A DNA stretch of 64,000 nt, taken from contig JARGNP010000012.1 in the NCBI GenBank assembly GCA_029210265.1, positions 1 to 64,000 of the forward strand, read 5' to 3'. Both the position numbers and the translations under genes were made by a program. Each line of letters starts with the position of its first letter. Position 1 is the stretch's first letter. Shown here in pieces: positions 17,506-26,543 of the stretch. Below the pieces are notes generated by a model. It was not told where the DNA came from. It saw only the letters and a program-made list of their open reading frames with translations, and made no database searches. This DNA is from Legionellaceae bacterium. Its GTDB lineage: Bacteria > Pseudomonadota > Gammaproteobacteria > Legionellales > Legionellaceae.

Positions 17506-18885
17506 TTAAATAATCAAAATATATAACGCACCAGAACCTCGTAATATTTGAACGAGTAACTGCTTTTGTTTTTCGGAAGCAATGGCTTGAAGTGCTTTGC
17601 TTTCTTTAGTTGGCTTACGGTTAGCACTAATAATCACATCTCCAGGTCGAATCCCTGCACGCCAACCAGCACTGTTCTCAGATGCTCCGACGATTTGAAC
17701 ACCAACAATATGCCCGTGAAGCGGTGAGTCTTGTTCAAAGTCACGAAGCGATAGGCCATACAAGAACGGGTTAGCTGTTTGCATTTGCTGTTCTTGCTTT
17801 TTCATGTCGGTAACAGTTGCTGTTAAGGTGACTGTTTCACCTTTGCGTTTAATCTTAATTTTAGCGTTACTGCCTGCACGCAATAAGCTTATCGTTGTTT
17901 TGACTTGGGTTGCTTGGGTAATATCGGTTTCGTTAATGGCTAAAATAATATCACCGGGTTTCAGGCCTGCTTTTTCAGCAGGTGAACCGGTGTTCACTTG
18001 TGCAATCAATGCGCCTTGTAACCCTTCAGAATAACCCATGGCTTGAGCTAATTCAGGGGTTAGGTGTTGAACAAAAATTCCCATAAGCCCGCGTTGAATT
18101 GAGCCGTATTTCGTAATTTGTTGTGCAACGTCTCGTGCCATATTAATGGGAATGGCAAATCCAATCCCTACATTACCGCCATGAAGTGAAATAATAGCGG
18201 TATTAATACCAATCAGTTCGCCGCGAGTATTCACCAAGGCGCCACCTGAACTGCCTGGGTTAATCGCCGCGTCGGTTTGGATAAAGTTTTCAATTCCTTC
18301 GATATTTAAATCGCTACGCTGTTTTGCGCTCACAATACCAAACGTTGCAGATTGGCTGTTGCCAAAGCTGTTTAATCCAAACGGGTTTCCAATCGCCATC
18401 ACAAAATCACCGACTTCGGTTTTGTCTGAGTCACCGATGGGTAAGCTTTTTAGATTTTTGGCGTCGATTTTAATCACAGCGACATCGGTTGCGCTATCGC
18501 TACCAATAATTTTTGCTTTAAGGCGTCGACCGTCGTTAAGTGTAACGGTGACCATGGTGGCATTTCGAATCACATGGTCGTTGGTTAAAATCACACCATG
18601 TTCGGGATCAACAATTACACCGGAACCAATGCTTTGAAATTTACGAGGGCCGCCGTCTTGTTCTTCGCGCTGTTGCTCGGGAGAATTGGGCCTGTCTTCG
18701 CCGGGTTGGGGTGGCATGTCGTTGGGAATAAAGCCTTGGACTGCAACGTTGACAATTGCAGGCATGACTTTTTTAAGAACAGGAGCCAGCGTTTGAGGGG
18801 CGGTCGGTGTATTTTCGGCCAGGGCATGTGGCGAAACTAAAAAGGCTACTACGGCAAAGCAATACGAAGCAAGTGTACGTTTCAT
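17506..18885 (-). CDS. periplasmic serine protease, DegP/HtrA type
   Basis: A protein of about 459 residues that degrades or refolds damaged envelope proteins. A signal peptide (SYCFAVVAFLVSPHALA) precedes a trypsin-like domain with catalytic His about 104 (TNDHVI), Asp about 134 (SATDVAVIK) and Ser about 213 (NPGSSGGALV). Two PDZ domains follow (near 260-350 and 390-455). ATG 18885 is preferred because AGGA lies 8 nt upstream and it gives a normal signal peptide; ATG 18894 would overlap the pgeF stop by 4 nt. It is probably co-transcribed with pgeF. The precise subfamily (DegP, DegQ or MucD) cannot be told. Confidence 0.93.
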   Translation of the reverse strand: MKRTLASYCFAVVAFLVSPHALAENTPTAPQTLAPVLKKVMPAIVNVAVQGFIPNDMPPQPGEDRPNSPEQQREEQDGGPRKFQSIGSGVIVDPEHGVILTNDHVIRNATMVTVTLNDGRRLKAKIIGSDSATDVAVIKIDAKNLKSLPIGDSDKTEVGDFVMAIGNPFGLNSFGNSQSATFGIVSAKQRSDLNIEGIENFIQTDAAINPGSSGGALVNTRGELIGINTAIISLHGGNVGIGFAIPINMARDVAQQITKYGSIQRGLMGIFVQHLTPELAQAMGYSEGLQGALIAQVNTGSPAEKAGLKPGDIILAINETDITQATQVKTTISLLRAGSNAKIKIKRKGETVTLTATVTDMKKQEQQMQTANPFLYGLSLRDFEQDSPLHGHIVGVQIVGASENSAGWRAGIRPGDVIISANRKPTKESKALQAIASEKQKQLLVQILRGSGALYILII

Positions 18886-18890
18886 GTGAG

Positions 18891-19643
18891 TCATCCTAAG
18901 TCATCCGTTGTCTGATTGAACCAAATGAGAGTAGCCATTCTACCGGTTTGTGACGTCCTTCGATAGGAATAAAAGCGATTTTCTTGCTCCAATGTACATG
19001 CATCGGCATGATAAACGGCCTCAACACCTTGTTGGTTTAAAATAAGCTCAGCAATTTGAGGAAGATCACCTAAATATTTTTCTTGATGCGGGCGAAAAGC
19101 CGGTGCGGTAAAAGCATAGCGCTTGATAAACATATCAGGTACTTCCTGCCCCACTTTAAAGCAATTTTTGCAAATGGCAGGGCCCGTCCAAGCCATGAGT
19201 GTATGCTTAGGTGAATGCATTTTATCCAACGTATGTTCAATAATACCGTTAAATAATCCACGCCATCCGGCATGAATCGCGGCAATCTCTGTACCGTCTT
19301 GATTACATAAAACAATAGGCAGGCAGTCGGCGGTCATGATGGCAAGCGGGTGGTTTGTGCTGCTTGTCACCGCGGCATCAGCATCTCGTAATATTTCTTC
19401 TTCAACCCGAACACAGATGTTCGTATGCGTTTGGTTGAGCCATTGGGGTTCGGCCGGCAGGTCTAGATGCGTTCGTAATGCCGCACGGTTTTTTTTAACA
19501 TGCTCTTTTGCATCATCCACGTGTAGCGCTAGATTATTATGGGCATATGGCCCGAGGCTTGCCCCAGCATCTCGCGTTGTTGTGAGTGCTTTAATATGTT
19601 TTGGGGCAGGCCAGTTGGCATGTAGGTTGAGCATGGTTTGCAT
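18891..19643 (-). CDS. pgeF: PgeF/YfiH-family (LACC1-like) purine nucleoside or polyphenol enzyme
   Basis: A 250-residue protein of the YfiH/DUF152 family, now linked to purine nucleoside phosphorylase/adenosine deaminase activity and to peptidoglycan editing in E. coli. Conserved metal-site motifs are QTHTN, TADCLPIVL and IHAGWRGL. The C-terminus has FYSYRR. The start may be 19643 or ATG 19634, which has GGA 9 nt upstream. It lies directly before htrA. Confidence 0.92.
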   Translation of the reverse strand: MQTMLNLHANWPAPKHIKALTTTRDAGASLGPYAHNNLALHVDDAKEHVKKNRAALRTHLDLPAEPQWLNQTHTNICVRVEEEILRDADAAVTSSTNHPLAIMTADCLPIVLCNQDGTEIAAIHAGWRGLFNGIIEHTLDKMHSPKHTLMAWTGPAICKNCFKVGQEVPDMFIKRYAFTAPAFRPHQEKYLGDLPQIAELILNQQGVEAVYHADACTLEQENRFYSYRRTSQTGRMATLIWFNQTTDDLG

Positions 19644-19730
19644 CCAATGCGGTGTTATTCATCCTAAAAATCATCGGGTAGATGGGTAGAAAAGTCAATT
19701 ATCAGGATGAATGCGTACTTAATTTTTGTA

Positions 19731-20261
19731 CTAGACAAGCGTGAACGCTGTTTTATGCACGTTGTCTTCTTGGCTGTTCTTTGTTAGACGGTCTGTGTTA
19801 TCACAAACTGTTCCGTTATCAGAAGTCGGGCCTTCGCTATTTTGAGATGTAGTCTGGGTAGAGGTGTAGCCTAAGTTACATACTGTGGCACCCGAACGGA
19901 AAATGAGTGAGATGATTGAACATGCTACATTTAAAACCTCTAAAACTGAAGCAAGGATAATATTACACATATTACCCAATGCGCGGATGGCACCTTGGAC
20001 GTTACCCGTAAATAATGCACTAACTAATGCACTCACAAAAACGAAAGCGTTATATGTGAAGCGAAGAGCATTTCTGGTTAATTGGGCAATGGGGTAGAAT
20101 GGATGGGCGAATGATTTGAGATGTGAGCGACCGTCGTAATAGGCTGTGACTCCGTTATCGATCGTATTCCCGAATATGTTTAGTGCTCTATTAAAGCTTT
20201 CGAGCGATCTTTTCTTTAATATACTGCTGTCATCGCCTTGTACATCTTTAAAAAAACTCAT
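19731..20261 (-). CDS. putative membrane-associated protein, unknown
   Basis: A 176-residue protein. After a polar N-terminus come hydrophobic stretches (FTYNAFVFVSALVSALF and CNIILASVLEVLNVACSIISLIF, about residues 67-125) and a Ser/Thr/Asn-rich tail of about 50 residues. I recognise no family. ATG 20261 has AAGGAG 7 nt upstream, better than the longer frame's start at 20282. It has its own promoter-like site at 20304-20331. Neighbouring effector-like genes make a host-directed membrane protein plausible but unproved. Confidence 0.65.
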   Translation of the reverse strand: MSFFKDVQGDDSSILKKRSLESFNRALNIFGNTIDNGVTAYYDGRSHLKSFAHPFYPIAQLTRNALRFTYNAFVFVSALVSALFTGNVQGAIRALGNMCNIILASVLEVLNVACSIISLIFRSGATVCNLGYTSTQTTSQNSEGPTSDNGTVCDNTDRLTKNSQEDNVHKTAFTLV

Positions 20262-20303
20262 CTGTATCTCCTTCCAAGTCATTCAAAAAATTAGTGTGTG
20301 CAA

Positions 20304-20331
20304 ATTATACACGAAGATTGTTTTTAATCAA
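20304..20331 (-). promoter_or_regulatory. sigma70-type promoter for the 19731 gene
   Basis: Reading on the minus strand: TTGATT (20326-20331), 16-nt spacer, TATAAT (20304-20309). The leader to ATG 20261 would be about 35 nt. The bases just before the -10 (TTCGTG) are the same as in the promoter at 21634-21661. Confidence 0.7.
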
Positions 20332-20352
20332 TACTGTTTGTTCATATTGGGT

Positions 20353-21582
20353 TTAGAGCATCACGTGATGCTCAATATCTTCCGCAAGTCGATCATCTGA
20401 ATGTATATGCATATTGGTCGTTGCAGTAAAAAAACCAAACTCTTGCGCTGTTATAAACGATGCAATGTTAACGCGTTGTATCTCAATAGGAGCCGGCAAG
20501 CCTTCACCAGAATGCGAGTGGTTTGTTTTTAATAACAACCTACGGTTATACATGGCTTCATAATTTTCTAGAACCCCAATGATGTCTTCTTGGTTATATT
20601 TTCTAGCAATATTAGAAGGCTTATTTCCATGAGCGTCCAATAGTTCAAAATATTCGAAAGACGAGTCTTGCAAGTATTGGATCATTGCTTCTTTGCTCAT
20701 ATAGCTTGCCGCGATATGTATAGGGTATGTTTTGGGTTTTTCTACTAGCGCAAGAACACGTGTAAAGCCTAACCTCTTGGCATATTCATGAAAATCCCAA
20801 TGGGCCTCTGCATGATGTTCAAGAAATACAGGCGTACAGGCTAAAACGTTGTCTTCTATTTCTTCTCCGGGAAGACCATCTTCGGGTAAGTTTTCAATCA
20901 AAACTTTCAGCAAGCATTCAAAACAAGAGGTTTGATCGCTATTATTCGTGAGCATATTTGGGTTGGCTTGATGTGATAATAATAAATATATTAAATCTGG
21001 ATTTCTAGCTAATGCTGCATTATGTAAGGGGGTATAGCCTGAAGAACATGGAATATTGGGATCAGCACCGGCTTCTAATAATAACTGGGCTATGGGTAAG
21101 ATCATATCTTCGTGGATATAATCAATCGTATAGTTGAGCAATGTATAATGAGTCTCGGCGTCTATGTCGTCATGAATCGCTTCATTCGTTATGATGCGAT
21201 TAAGATCAAGCACGTGCTCTGGATTGATGGGTTTATACGCTAGTATGGCACCTAAAGCATGAATGCTTTCTTGGGCAACCGCAAGCTCAAGGTACTCAGG
21301 TAAGTTTTTATCTAAGAGGTGTTGATATGCCAGAACGCCTGTATTTAAGCAACGTAATACACTAGGAGCATCATCATCGTCTATTGCTAGTTTTAAGGCA
21401 TGATCGAGTGTGTATTCTAAGTGTCCAAGCATTGCAGCAATTGCTCGGCTATTATCGTTTGTTGTATTCATAAAGTTAAATGATTCCAAGATAAAAATGA
21501 TCCGATTAAATAAACATGGATGCTTGTAAGTGTATGGCCGTGTCTTGCTGCTTTGGCGTGAGCGAGATGATTGAGCATGCAT
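20353..21582 (-). CDS. ankyrin-repeat protein
   Basis: A protein of about 409 residues. A helical N-terminal region is followed by ankyrin units in the middle (THYTLLNYTIDYIHEDMILPIAQLLLEAGADPN, then GYTPLHNAALARNPDLIYLLLSHQANPN) and a later unit (TYPIHIAASYMSKEAMIQYL). There is no signal peptide. The longest frame begins at 21654, but that ATG falls inside the spacer of a strong promoter (21634-21661), so it cannot be transcribed from it. ATG 21582 has AGGAG close upstream and is preferred; ATG 21471 is the other choice. Probably a host-interaction protein, by family analogy. Confidence 0.75.
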   Translation of the reverse strand: MHAQSSRSRQSSKTRPYTYKHPCLFNRIIFILESFNFMNTTNDNSRAIAAMLGHLEYTLDHALKLAIDDDDAPSVLRCLNTGVLAYQHLLDKNLPEYLELAVAQESIHALGAILAYKPINPEHVLDLNRIITNEAIHDDIDAETHYTLLNYTIDYIHEDMILPIAQLLLEAGADPNIPCSSGYTPLHNAALARNPDLIYLLLSHQANPNMLTNNSDQTSCFECLLKVLIENLPEDGLPGEEIEDNVLACTPVFLEHHAEAHWDFHEYAKRLGFTRVLALVEKPKTYPIHIAASYMSKEAMIQYLQDSSFEYFELLDAHGNKPSNIARKYNQEDIIGVLENYEAMYNRRLLLKTNHSHSGEGLPAPIEIQRVNIASFITAQEFGFFTATTNMHIHSDDRLAEDIEHHVML

Positions 21583-21633
21583 GTCTCCTGCCTGTAAATC
21601 ATGAGTGTAAATAGTTGGCCTTTGTGGGCTGTA

Positions 21634-21661
21634 ATTGTACACGAAATCCATCAACTGTCAA
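21634..21661 (-). promoter_or_regulatory. strong sigma70-type promoter for the ankyrin gene
   Basis: On the minus strand: perfect -35 TTGACA (21656-21661), 16-nt spacer, -10 TACAAT (21634-21639). It removes the longest-frame start at 21654 and fixes the gene start downstream. Confidence 0.8.
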
Positions 21662-21665
21662 TTTA

Positions 21666-21695
21666 TTGTTGTTATTGACTCACTGTGTGTATAAT
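21666..21695 (+). promoter_or_regulatory. likely promoter for the MFS gene
   Basis: A perfect -10 TATAAT at 21690-21695, with TTGTTG at 21666-21671 and an 18-nt spacer. The transcript would start near 21702, so the TTG at 21704 would be nearly leaderless and a later start is likelier. Confidence 0.5.
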
Positions 21696-21745
21696 TAAAT
21701 CTTTTGATTGAAATCAACAGATGCAATTTGTGCGTCATATTTGGG

Positions 21746-23050
21746 GTGGCTGATATTAATATAATTAAACAACATGATGGATGGTCGCAGAAACTATACC
21801 CATGGATTGTATGGCTATTAGGCGCGGGTTTCTTTTTTTATAAATACCTGGTGCAAGTTTCTCCAAGCGTTATGACGAACGATTTGATGAAGACGTTTCA
21901 AATCAATGCAGCAGGGCTTGGAAATCTATCGGCGTTTTATTTTTATGCTTATTTAATAATGCAAGTTCCTGTCGGGATTTTGCTGGATAAATATAGTCCC
22001 AGATTATTAACAGCTGGCGCTATATTGATGTGCAGCGTGAGTACGCTTATTTTTTCTCAAACTAATTCTCTAGGGCTTGCTTGTGTTGCTCGGGCGCTGA
22101 TTGGCGCCGGAGCTGCCTTTGCAGCCGTGTCATGCTTTAAATTAGTAACCTTATGGTTCACGCCCAAACGTTTTGCCTTGGTTTCTGGATTGTGTATGAC
22201 GGCCGCCATGTTGGGCGGGGTGGGTGGCCAAATGCCTTTGTCGTTTTTGACCCAGGCTGTTGGTTGGCGGATGGCATTACAACTTGTGGGGGTAATGGGG
22301 CTTATTTTAGGAGCTGTTTATCTTTTGATTGTACGGGATAAACCTATGCCCTTGCCAAAAAAATCACATCAAAAAAATTCTTTTTGGGGAAGCTCTATTT
22401 TTGTGTTGCGTAGTAAGCAGGCTTGGCTATTGTCGTTTTATAGTGGCCTCGCTTTTGCGCCTGTTTCGGTGTTTGGTGGTTTATGGGGTGTGCCGTTTTT
22501 AGAAACCTCGTATCATCTGTCGCGAAACAATGCGGCTTTTGCAGTGTCGTGGATTTTTATTGGTTTTGCGGTAGGCGCGCCTTTTTTGGGATGGCTATCG
22601 GATTATATTGGTCAGCGAAAGCCTATTTTGTTTGCAGGTACATGTATTGCTTTGATGTGTATTTTGATGGTTATTTATAGCCCAACACACCATGTGAGCG
22701 CATTGAGTTTGTTTTTGTTTTTCTTTGGTTTCGGCACCAGTGGTTTTTTTACGAGTTTTGCGATGATACGAGAAATTTTTCCTTTGGGACTCGCGGGTAC
22801 GGTGCTGGGTATTATGAATACGTTTGATGCCGTATGCGAAGCATTATTCGAGCCTGCCGTGGGCGCTGTTTTAGACTTAACCTGGGATGGTCGAGTTGTG
22901 GATGGCATCCATTATTTTTCGGTTGATAATTATCATGTATCTTTATTATTACTACCACTTTCGTTGTTGATTGCGTTTATTTTGTTGTTTTTTATTCAAG
23001 AAACTTGGTGTGTACCGATTGATGCATCGGAGTCACACAATGCTATCTAA
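21746..23050 (+). CDS. major facilitator superfamily transporter
   Basis: A protein of about 434 residues with about 12 membrane segments, the first being LYPWIVWLLGAGFFFYKYLVQV. The loop LDKYSPR between segments 2 and 3 and the RALIGAGAAFA helix are typical MFS features. It resembles the nutrient carriers of intracellular Legionellales (Pht type), but the substrate cannot be told. No in-frame ATG precedes the first segment. GTG 21746 is chosen because the upstream TTG 21704 lies only about 2 nt after the predicted transcription start; neither has a clear ribosome site. Divergent from the ankyrin gene. Confidence 0.85.
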   Translation: MADINIIKQHDGWSQKLYPWIVWLLGAGFFFYKYLVQVSPSVMTNDLMKTFQINAAGLGNLSAFYFYAYLIMQVPVGILLDKYSPRLLTAGAILMCSVSTLIFSQTNSLGLACVARALIGAGAAFAAVSCFKLVTLWFTPKRFALVSGLCMTAAMLGGVGGQMPLSFLTQAVGWRMALQLVGVMGLILGAVYLLIVRDKPMPLPKKSHQKNSFWGSSIFVLRSKQAWLLSFYSGLAFAPVSVFGGLWGVPFLETSYHLSRNNAAFAVSWIFIGFAVGAPFLGWLSDYIGQRKPILFAGTCIALMCILMVIYSPTHHVSALSLFLFFFGFGTSGFFTSFAMIREIFPLGLAGTVLGIMNTFDAVCEALFEPAVGAVLDLTWDGRVVDGIHYFSVDNYHVSLLLLPLSLLIAFILLFFIQETWCVPIDASESHNAI

Positions 23051-23105
23051 AAACGTTTCTAGTCGATCGGTTGGTTTGTTATAAATAAGGACAAACTATT
23101 TTCAC

Positions 23106-23134
23106 TTGACACTTGAAGACTAAAATTATAGCAT
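23106..23134 (+). promoter_or_regulatory. likely promoter for the 23192 gene
   Basis: Perfect -35 TTGACA (23106-23111), 17-nt spacer, and TAGCAT (23129-23134) as a partial -10 match. An alternative TATAGC lies 2 nt earlier. Confidence 0.5.
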
Positions 23135-23191
23135 AAGTTCCCAAGGCTATTTTAAAAGGATTTGAGTGGTGAGGTAACATAGGCGATCGCA

Positions 23192-24844
23192 ATGATTAAG
23201 AATTACATCCCGTTATATGAGCTGCTTACAGAACACGAAAAAACACTATTTTTAAACTCATTCGACGGTGCTAATTTTTTAGCGTATCTTGAAAGATATC
23301 ACGGACACCAATCGTCTCATACATATAGTTGCCGGACGCGGCAAATTGCTTATCAGAGCCAGCGTGCTGAAGACGTACGAAAATATATCACCGAGAAAGC
23401 AGAAACCAGCCCGGCGTTTAAGTTTCTTAAAGCTCGGATTATTGCAAAATTTTTTCCTGGAATTGAATTCAAAAATGATGAGCTTGCCTATTTAAGTTCA
23501 CTACCTTATTCAACGTCTGTCTTGACCTATTCCGTTGAACAATTCAGAAATATATGGGTTGAAAAATTTTGTGTTGAGGACAATAACAATTTGGAAGCAA
23601 CAGGGATCCAAAAGAATATATCTGATCAATACAATGGTTATTTTGGATTTTTATTTAAAGAAGAACAGCGTTTAAAAAAACTTTTGGCGATCGTACATGC
23701 GTTCCAGTCTAAACCGAAGGCGGGTAGGTTTGATTTTGTACGGAAAAAAGTACAAGCTGAGTGGCCAAATCCGGCTTCATATACTGAGCGGCTTTTAGCT
23801 GGAGTTGAAGAGAGTTTAGGTTTTTTACTGAAGAACCCCGCCAGAATGACAGAAAAATATGCAAATGATATTTGTAATGCGCATATGGTTTATCGTTTTT
23901 TTGGATTAAGCTCAGAAAATATGGTTTTAGGTCTAGGTTATGAAGGGGTGCCGATTCCTTATATAAACTTACTTGATTATCGTAGTTATCATCAAAATAG
24001 AAAGGCAATTGGGGAAGTTCTCGCTATTTTACAGACCTTGGGTATTCCATTCAAAGTATTTTTTAATGAATATGCCCATATTGCACGCTTTGAAGATAAT
24101 CCGCTCGTGATTTGTTTAAGAGCTTTTATTCCATTTTTCGTGATGGGGGTTATTTTGTCATGTGCGTATACAATACTTTTGCCTTTAGCTGCACACGCAT
24201 TTCTCGAGTACTTGTTATTTATTCCAACGTTATATTTTTCGATTGCTGCTGCTGGTGTATATATACAATATAAGAACAGTACGTACACAGCGATGCTTGA
24301 ATGGTGGTATGGTAGTTTATATATGGCACCTCAATTTCATGCCAATCAACGCATTAAATCTGCTTTTTTAAATGATGAGGTATTAAGCACGAAGGTAGCT
24401 AAATATTATGCAAATAGTCTTGAAGAATGTGATCGTATCGAGCAATGGTATGCAATGCGTCAATCAAAATCTGGTCTTGATGATGACCAGATTTCGAAAC
24501 GTGAAAGCAATCTAAAATTGAAGTTTGATTTATACATGGAGTGGTATGATTTACATGATCGACAAGATTTAGGTATTAATCGCATTCCTCAGATCGTGCT
24601 GGGTCGCTTACGTAGCGAGGATAAGCGTTTAGGAAAAAAAATAAAAGAGCACAGTGAAGCATGGTGCGAATCCCTTCATAAAAAACAGTCTTTTTTTAAG
24701 GACCCAATATTTAGTGAAAAATTCAATCGATTAAAGAAATGTTTCTTTGCTATTAAGTCATTAGAGTCAGATATCAACGCTCATCTCGTACATGTAGAAA
24801 GTAGTGTCGAGCATCAGGATCTTAAATTAGACGCGTTATGTTAG
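23192..24844 (+). CDS. unknown protein with a two-segment membrane hairpin
   Basis: A 550-residue protein of no family I recognise. Residues 1-300 are mostly helical and charged. Two hydrophobic segments follow (LRAFIPFFVMGVILSCAYTI, about 311-330, and FLEYLLFIPTLYFSIAAAGVYI, about 337-358). The remaining 190 residues are charged and probably coiled-coil. A central hairpin with large cytoplasmic domains on both sides is common in effectors that insert into host membranes, but that is analogy only. Its 3' end overlaps the convergent lipase gene by 9 nt. Confidence 0.65.
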   Translation: MIKNYIPLYELLTEHEKTLFLNSFDGANFLAYLERYHGHQSSHTYSCRTRQIAYQSQRAEDVRKYITEKAETSPAFKFLKARIIAKFFPGIEFKNDELAYLSSLPYSTSVLTYSVEQFRNIWVEKFCVEDNNNLEATGIQKNISDQYNGYFGFLFKEEQRLKKLLAIVHAFQSKPKAGRFDFVRKKVQAEWPNPASYTERLLAGVEESLGFLLKNPARMTEKYANDICNAHMVYRFFGLSSENMVLGLGYEGVPIPYINLLDYRSYHQNRKAIGEVLAILQTLGIPFKVFFNEYAHIARFEDNPLVICLRAFIPFFVMGVILSCAYTILLPLAAHAFLEYLLFIPTLYFSIAAAGVYIQYKNSTYTAMLEWWYGSLYMAPQFHANQRIKSAFLNDEVLSTKVAKYYANSLEECDRIEQWYAMRQSKSGLDDDQISKRESNLKLKFDLYMEWYDLHDRQDLGINRIPQIVLGRLRSEDKRLGKKIKEHSEAWCESLHKKQSFFKDPIFSEKFNRLKKCFFAIKSLESDINAHLVHVESSVEHQDLKLDALC

Positions 24845-25588
24845 GTTTTTAGGTTGATATTGAAAGTTTCCATAACGAAGAAAATGCAAGATTTGATTTT
24901 TAACGTTTAAATTTTTCATCATAAACGTATGACCTACAGGTAATACAATAAAATCACGCATGGTTTCCATGCGGGCACTCGAAACCGATACTTTGCCATC
25001 ATGCTCACCATGAAAAAGATAGCTTGAAAATGGGATGAGGTTAAAATTTCCTGCAATAATACCTATTTGATATGGCTGTGTGTGATATGGTCGTGTGATA
25101 GGTGGTTTGTTGTGCATATTTTGAGTTGTGAGCTCTTGACCTGCGGGGCCCATAATTTTTTTAAAAATCCAATTGTTATGTAATACATCAGCGAGTGGGC
25201 TACCATGGTTTGGCGGGCTGAGCATCACGATATGTGATAAGTTATTTACCTCATGCGTTTCTAAATATTTTTGTAAAATAATACCGCCAAGCGAGTGTGT
25301 CACAAACATGATTTGGTCTGGATGATGTTTGTAACATGCATCAACCATAGGCTGAATATGTTGGCCTGCAAGCTCCGCGATTGATTTTTTTGTGGATGGA
25401 TAGTCTTGATTAATAACTAAGTAATGGTGTTGTTTTAGCGTGGATTCGATGGATGACATGGCATGATGCGATCGTGCAAGGCCATGTAAGAGCACCACGC
25501 ATTTTACTTCACTTCCAGCGTAAGCAGATGTAGCTACATACGCTAGAGTAATTAAAAAACAAGCAAATTTCTTAGCAAGGTTTGGCAT
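24836..25588 (-). CDS. exported alpha/beta-hydrolase (lipase/esterase)
   Basis: A 250-residue protein with a signal peptide (FACFLITLAYVATSAYA, cleavage about 24) and the lipase fold. The oxyanion strand is VVLLHGLAR, the nucleophile is Ser about 99 in THSLGG, the acid Asp about 197 in GEHDG, and the His about 220 in VGHTF. It should act on esters or lipids in the envelope or outside. It overlaps the end of rluD by 17 nt, so the pair is probably one operon with miaB. Confidence 0.85.
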   Translation of the reverse strand: MPNLAKKFACFLITLAYVATSAYAGSEVKCVVLLHGLARSHHAMSSIESTLKQHHYLVINQDYPSTKKSIAELAGQHIQPMVDACYKHHPDQIMFVTHSLGGIILQKYLETHEVNNLSHIVMLSPPNHGSPLADVLHNNWIFKKIMGPAGQELTTQNMHNKPPITRPYHTQPYQIGIIAGNFNLIPFSSYLFHGEHDGKVSVSSARMETMRDFIVLPVGHTFMMKNLNVKNQILHFLRYGNFQYQPKNLT

Positions 25589-26543
25589 CTAAAGCATCAA
25601 GTAAGTTTTGAAAATCATCAGGTAACGCAGCTTCAAGTGTGATTTGCTTCTCATACACAGGATGATGAAAACTTAATGTTTTCGCATGCAAGGCTTGGCG
25701 TTTAAAGCTAAGAAAAACATCACGCGCTTCATCACTTAAGCCTACAGGATGACGGGGTCGTCCGCCATAAAGTGGATCGCCGATGATAGGGTGATGAATA
25801 TGCGCCATATGAACACGAATTTGATGGGTGCGGCCTGTCATGAGTTTGACATCTAAAAACGTAGCGCCAGCTTTCGGATAATGTTTTTTTACAGTATATG
25901 ACGTGATGGCCTCTTTGCCTTCTTCACACACGGCCATTTTTAGGCGTTGGCGTGGATGACGTCCATATAACGTTTTTAATGTTTGACCGGCAATAATATG
26001 GCCTTGGACGAGGGTTACGTAATGACGGTCGATTTCACGGGCTTGCATTTGTCGCACTAAAGCCGTGTAGGTTTCGAGTGTTTTTCCTACGAGTAAAAGC
26101 CCTGTCGTTTCTTTATCCAGTCGATGAATAATACCCGCGCGTGGGAGTTGGTTTAATGATGCGTCATGGTGCACGAGTGCGTTTACCAGGGTGTGCGAGC
26201 GATTGCCAGCGCCGGGATGGACTACAAGGCCTGCGGGTTTGTTAATCACCATGAGCTCGTCGTCTTCGTACGCAATATCAAGAGGGATGGCCTCAGGTGT
26301 AAATTGTGTTGTGGCGGGCACAGCAATCTCAAGTGGACGCGTGAGGATAATCGATTCACCGCCTTCGAGTTTTATTTTGGGTTTTAATATCTGCTCATCG
26401 ACGGTCACAAACCCAGCTTTCAGCCAGGCTGTGAGTTGGGAGCGTGAAAACATCGGGCAAAGTTGTGCCAGAATGCGATCCAAACGTTCTCCGGCATACT
26501 CTGCAGGAACAATAAATTGCTCAGGTGTTTGTGTATCATGCAT
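25572..26543 (-). CDS. rluD: 23S rRNA pseudouridine synthase, RluD type
   Basis: A 323-residue RluA-family enzyme. An N-terminal S4 RNA-binding domain (about 12-75) is followed by the catalytic domain with HRLDKETTG (Asp about 143). Length and domain order fit RluD, which modifies helix 69 of 23S rRNA. It overlaps the miaB end by 8 nt and the lipase start by 17 nt. RluC is the alternative subfamily. Confidence 0.9.
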   Translation of the reverse strand: MHDTQTPEQFIVPAEYAGERLDRILAQLCPMFSRSQLTAWLKAGFVTVDEQILKPKIKLEGGESIILTRPLEIAVPATTQFTPEAIPLDIAYEDDELMVINKPAGLVVHPGAGNRSHTLVNALVHHDASLNQLPRAGIIHRLDKETTGLLLVGKTLETYTALVRQMQAREIDRHYVTLVQGHIIAGQTLKTLYGRHPRQRLKMAVCEEGKEAITSYTVKKHYPKAGATFLDVKLMTGRTHQIRVHMAHIHHPIIGDPLYGGRPRHPVGLSDEARDVFLSFKRQALHAKTLSFHHPVYEKQITLEAALPDDFQNLLDALDAKPC

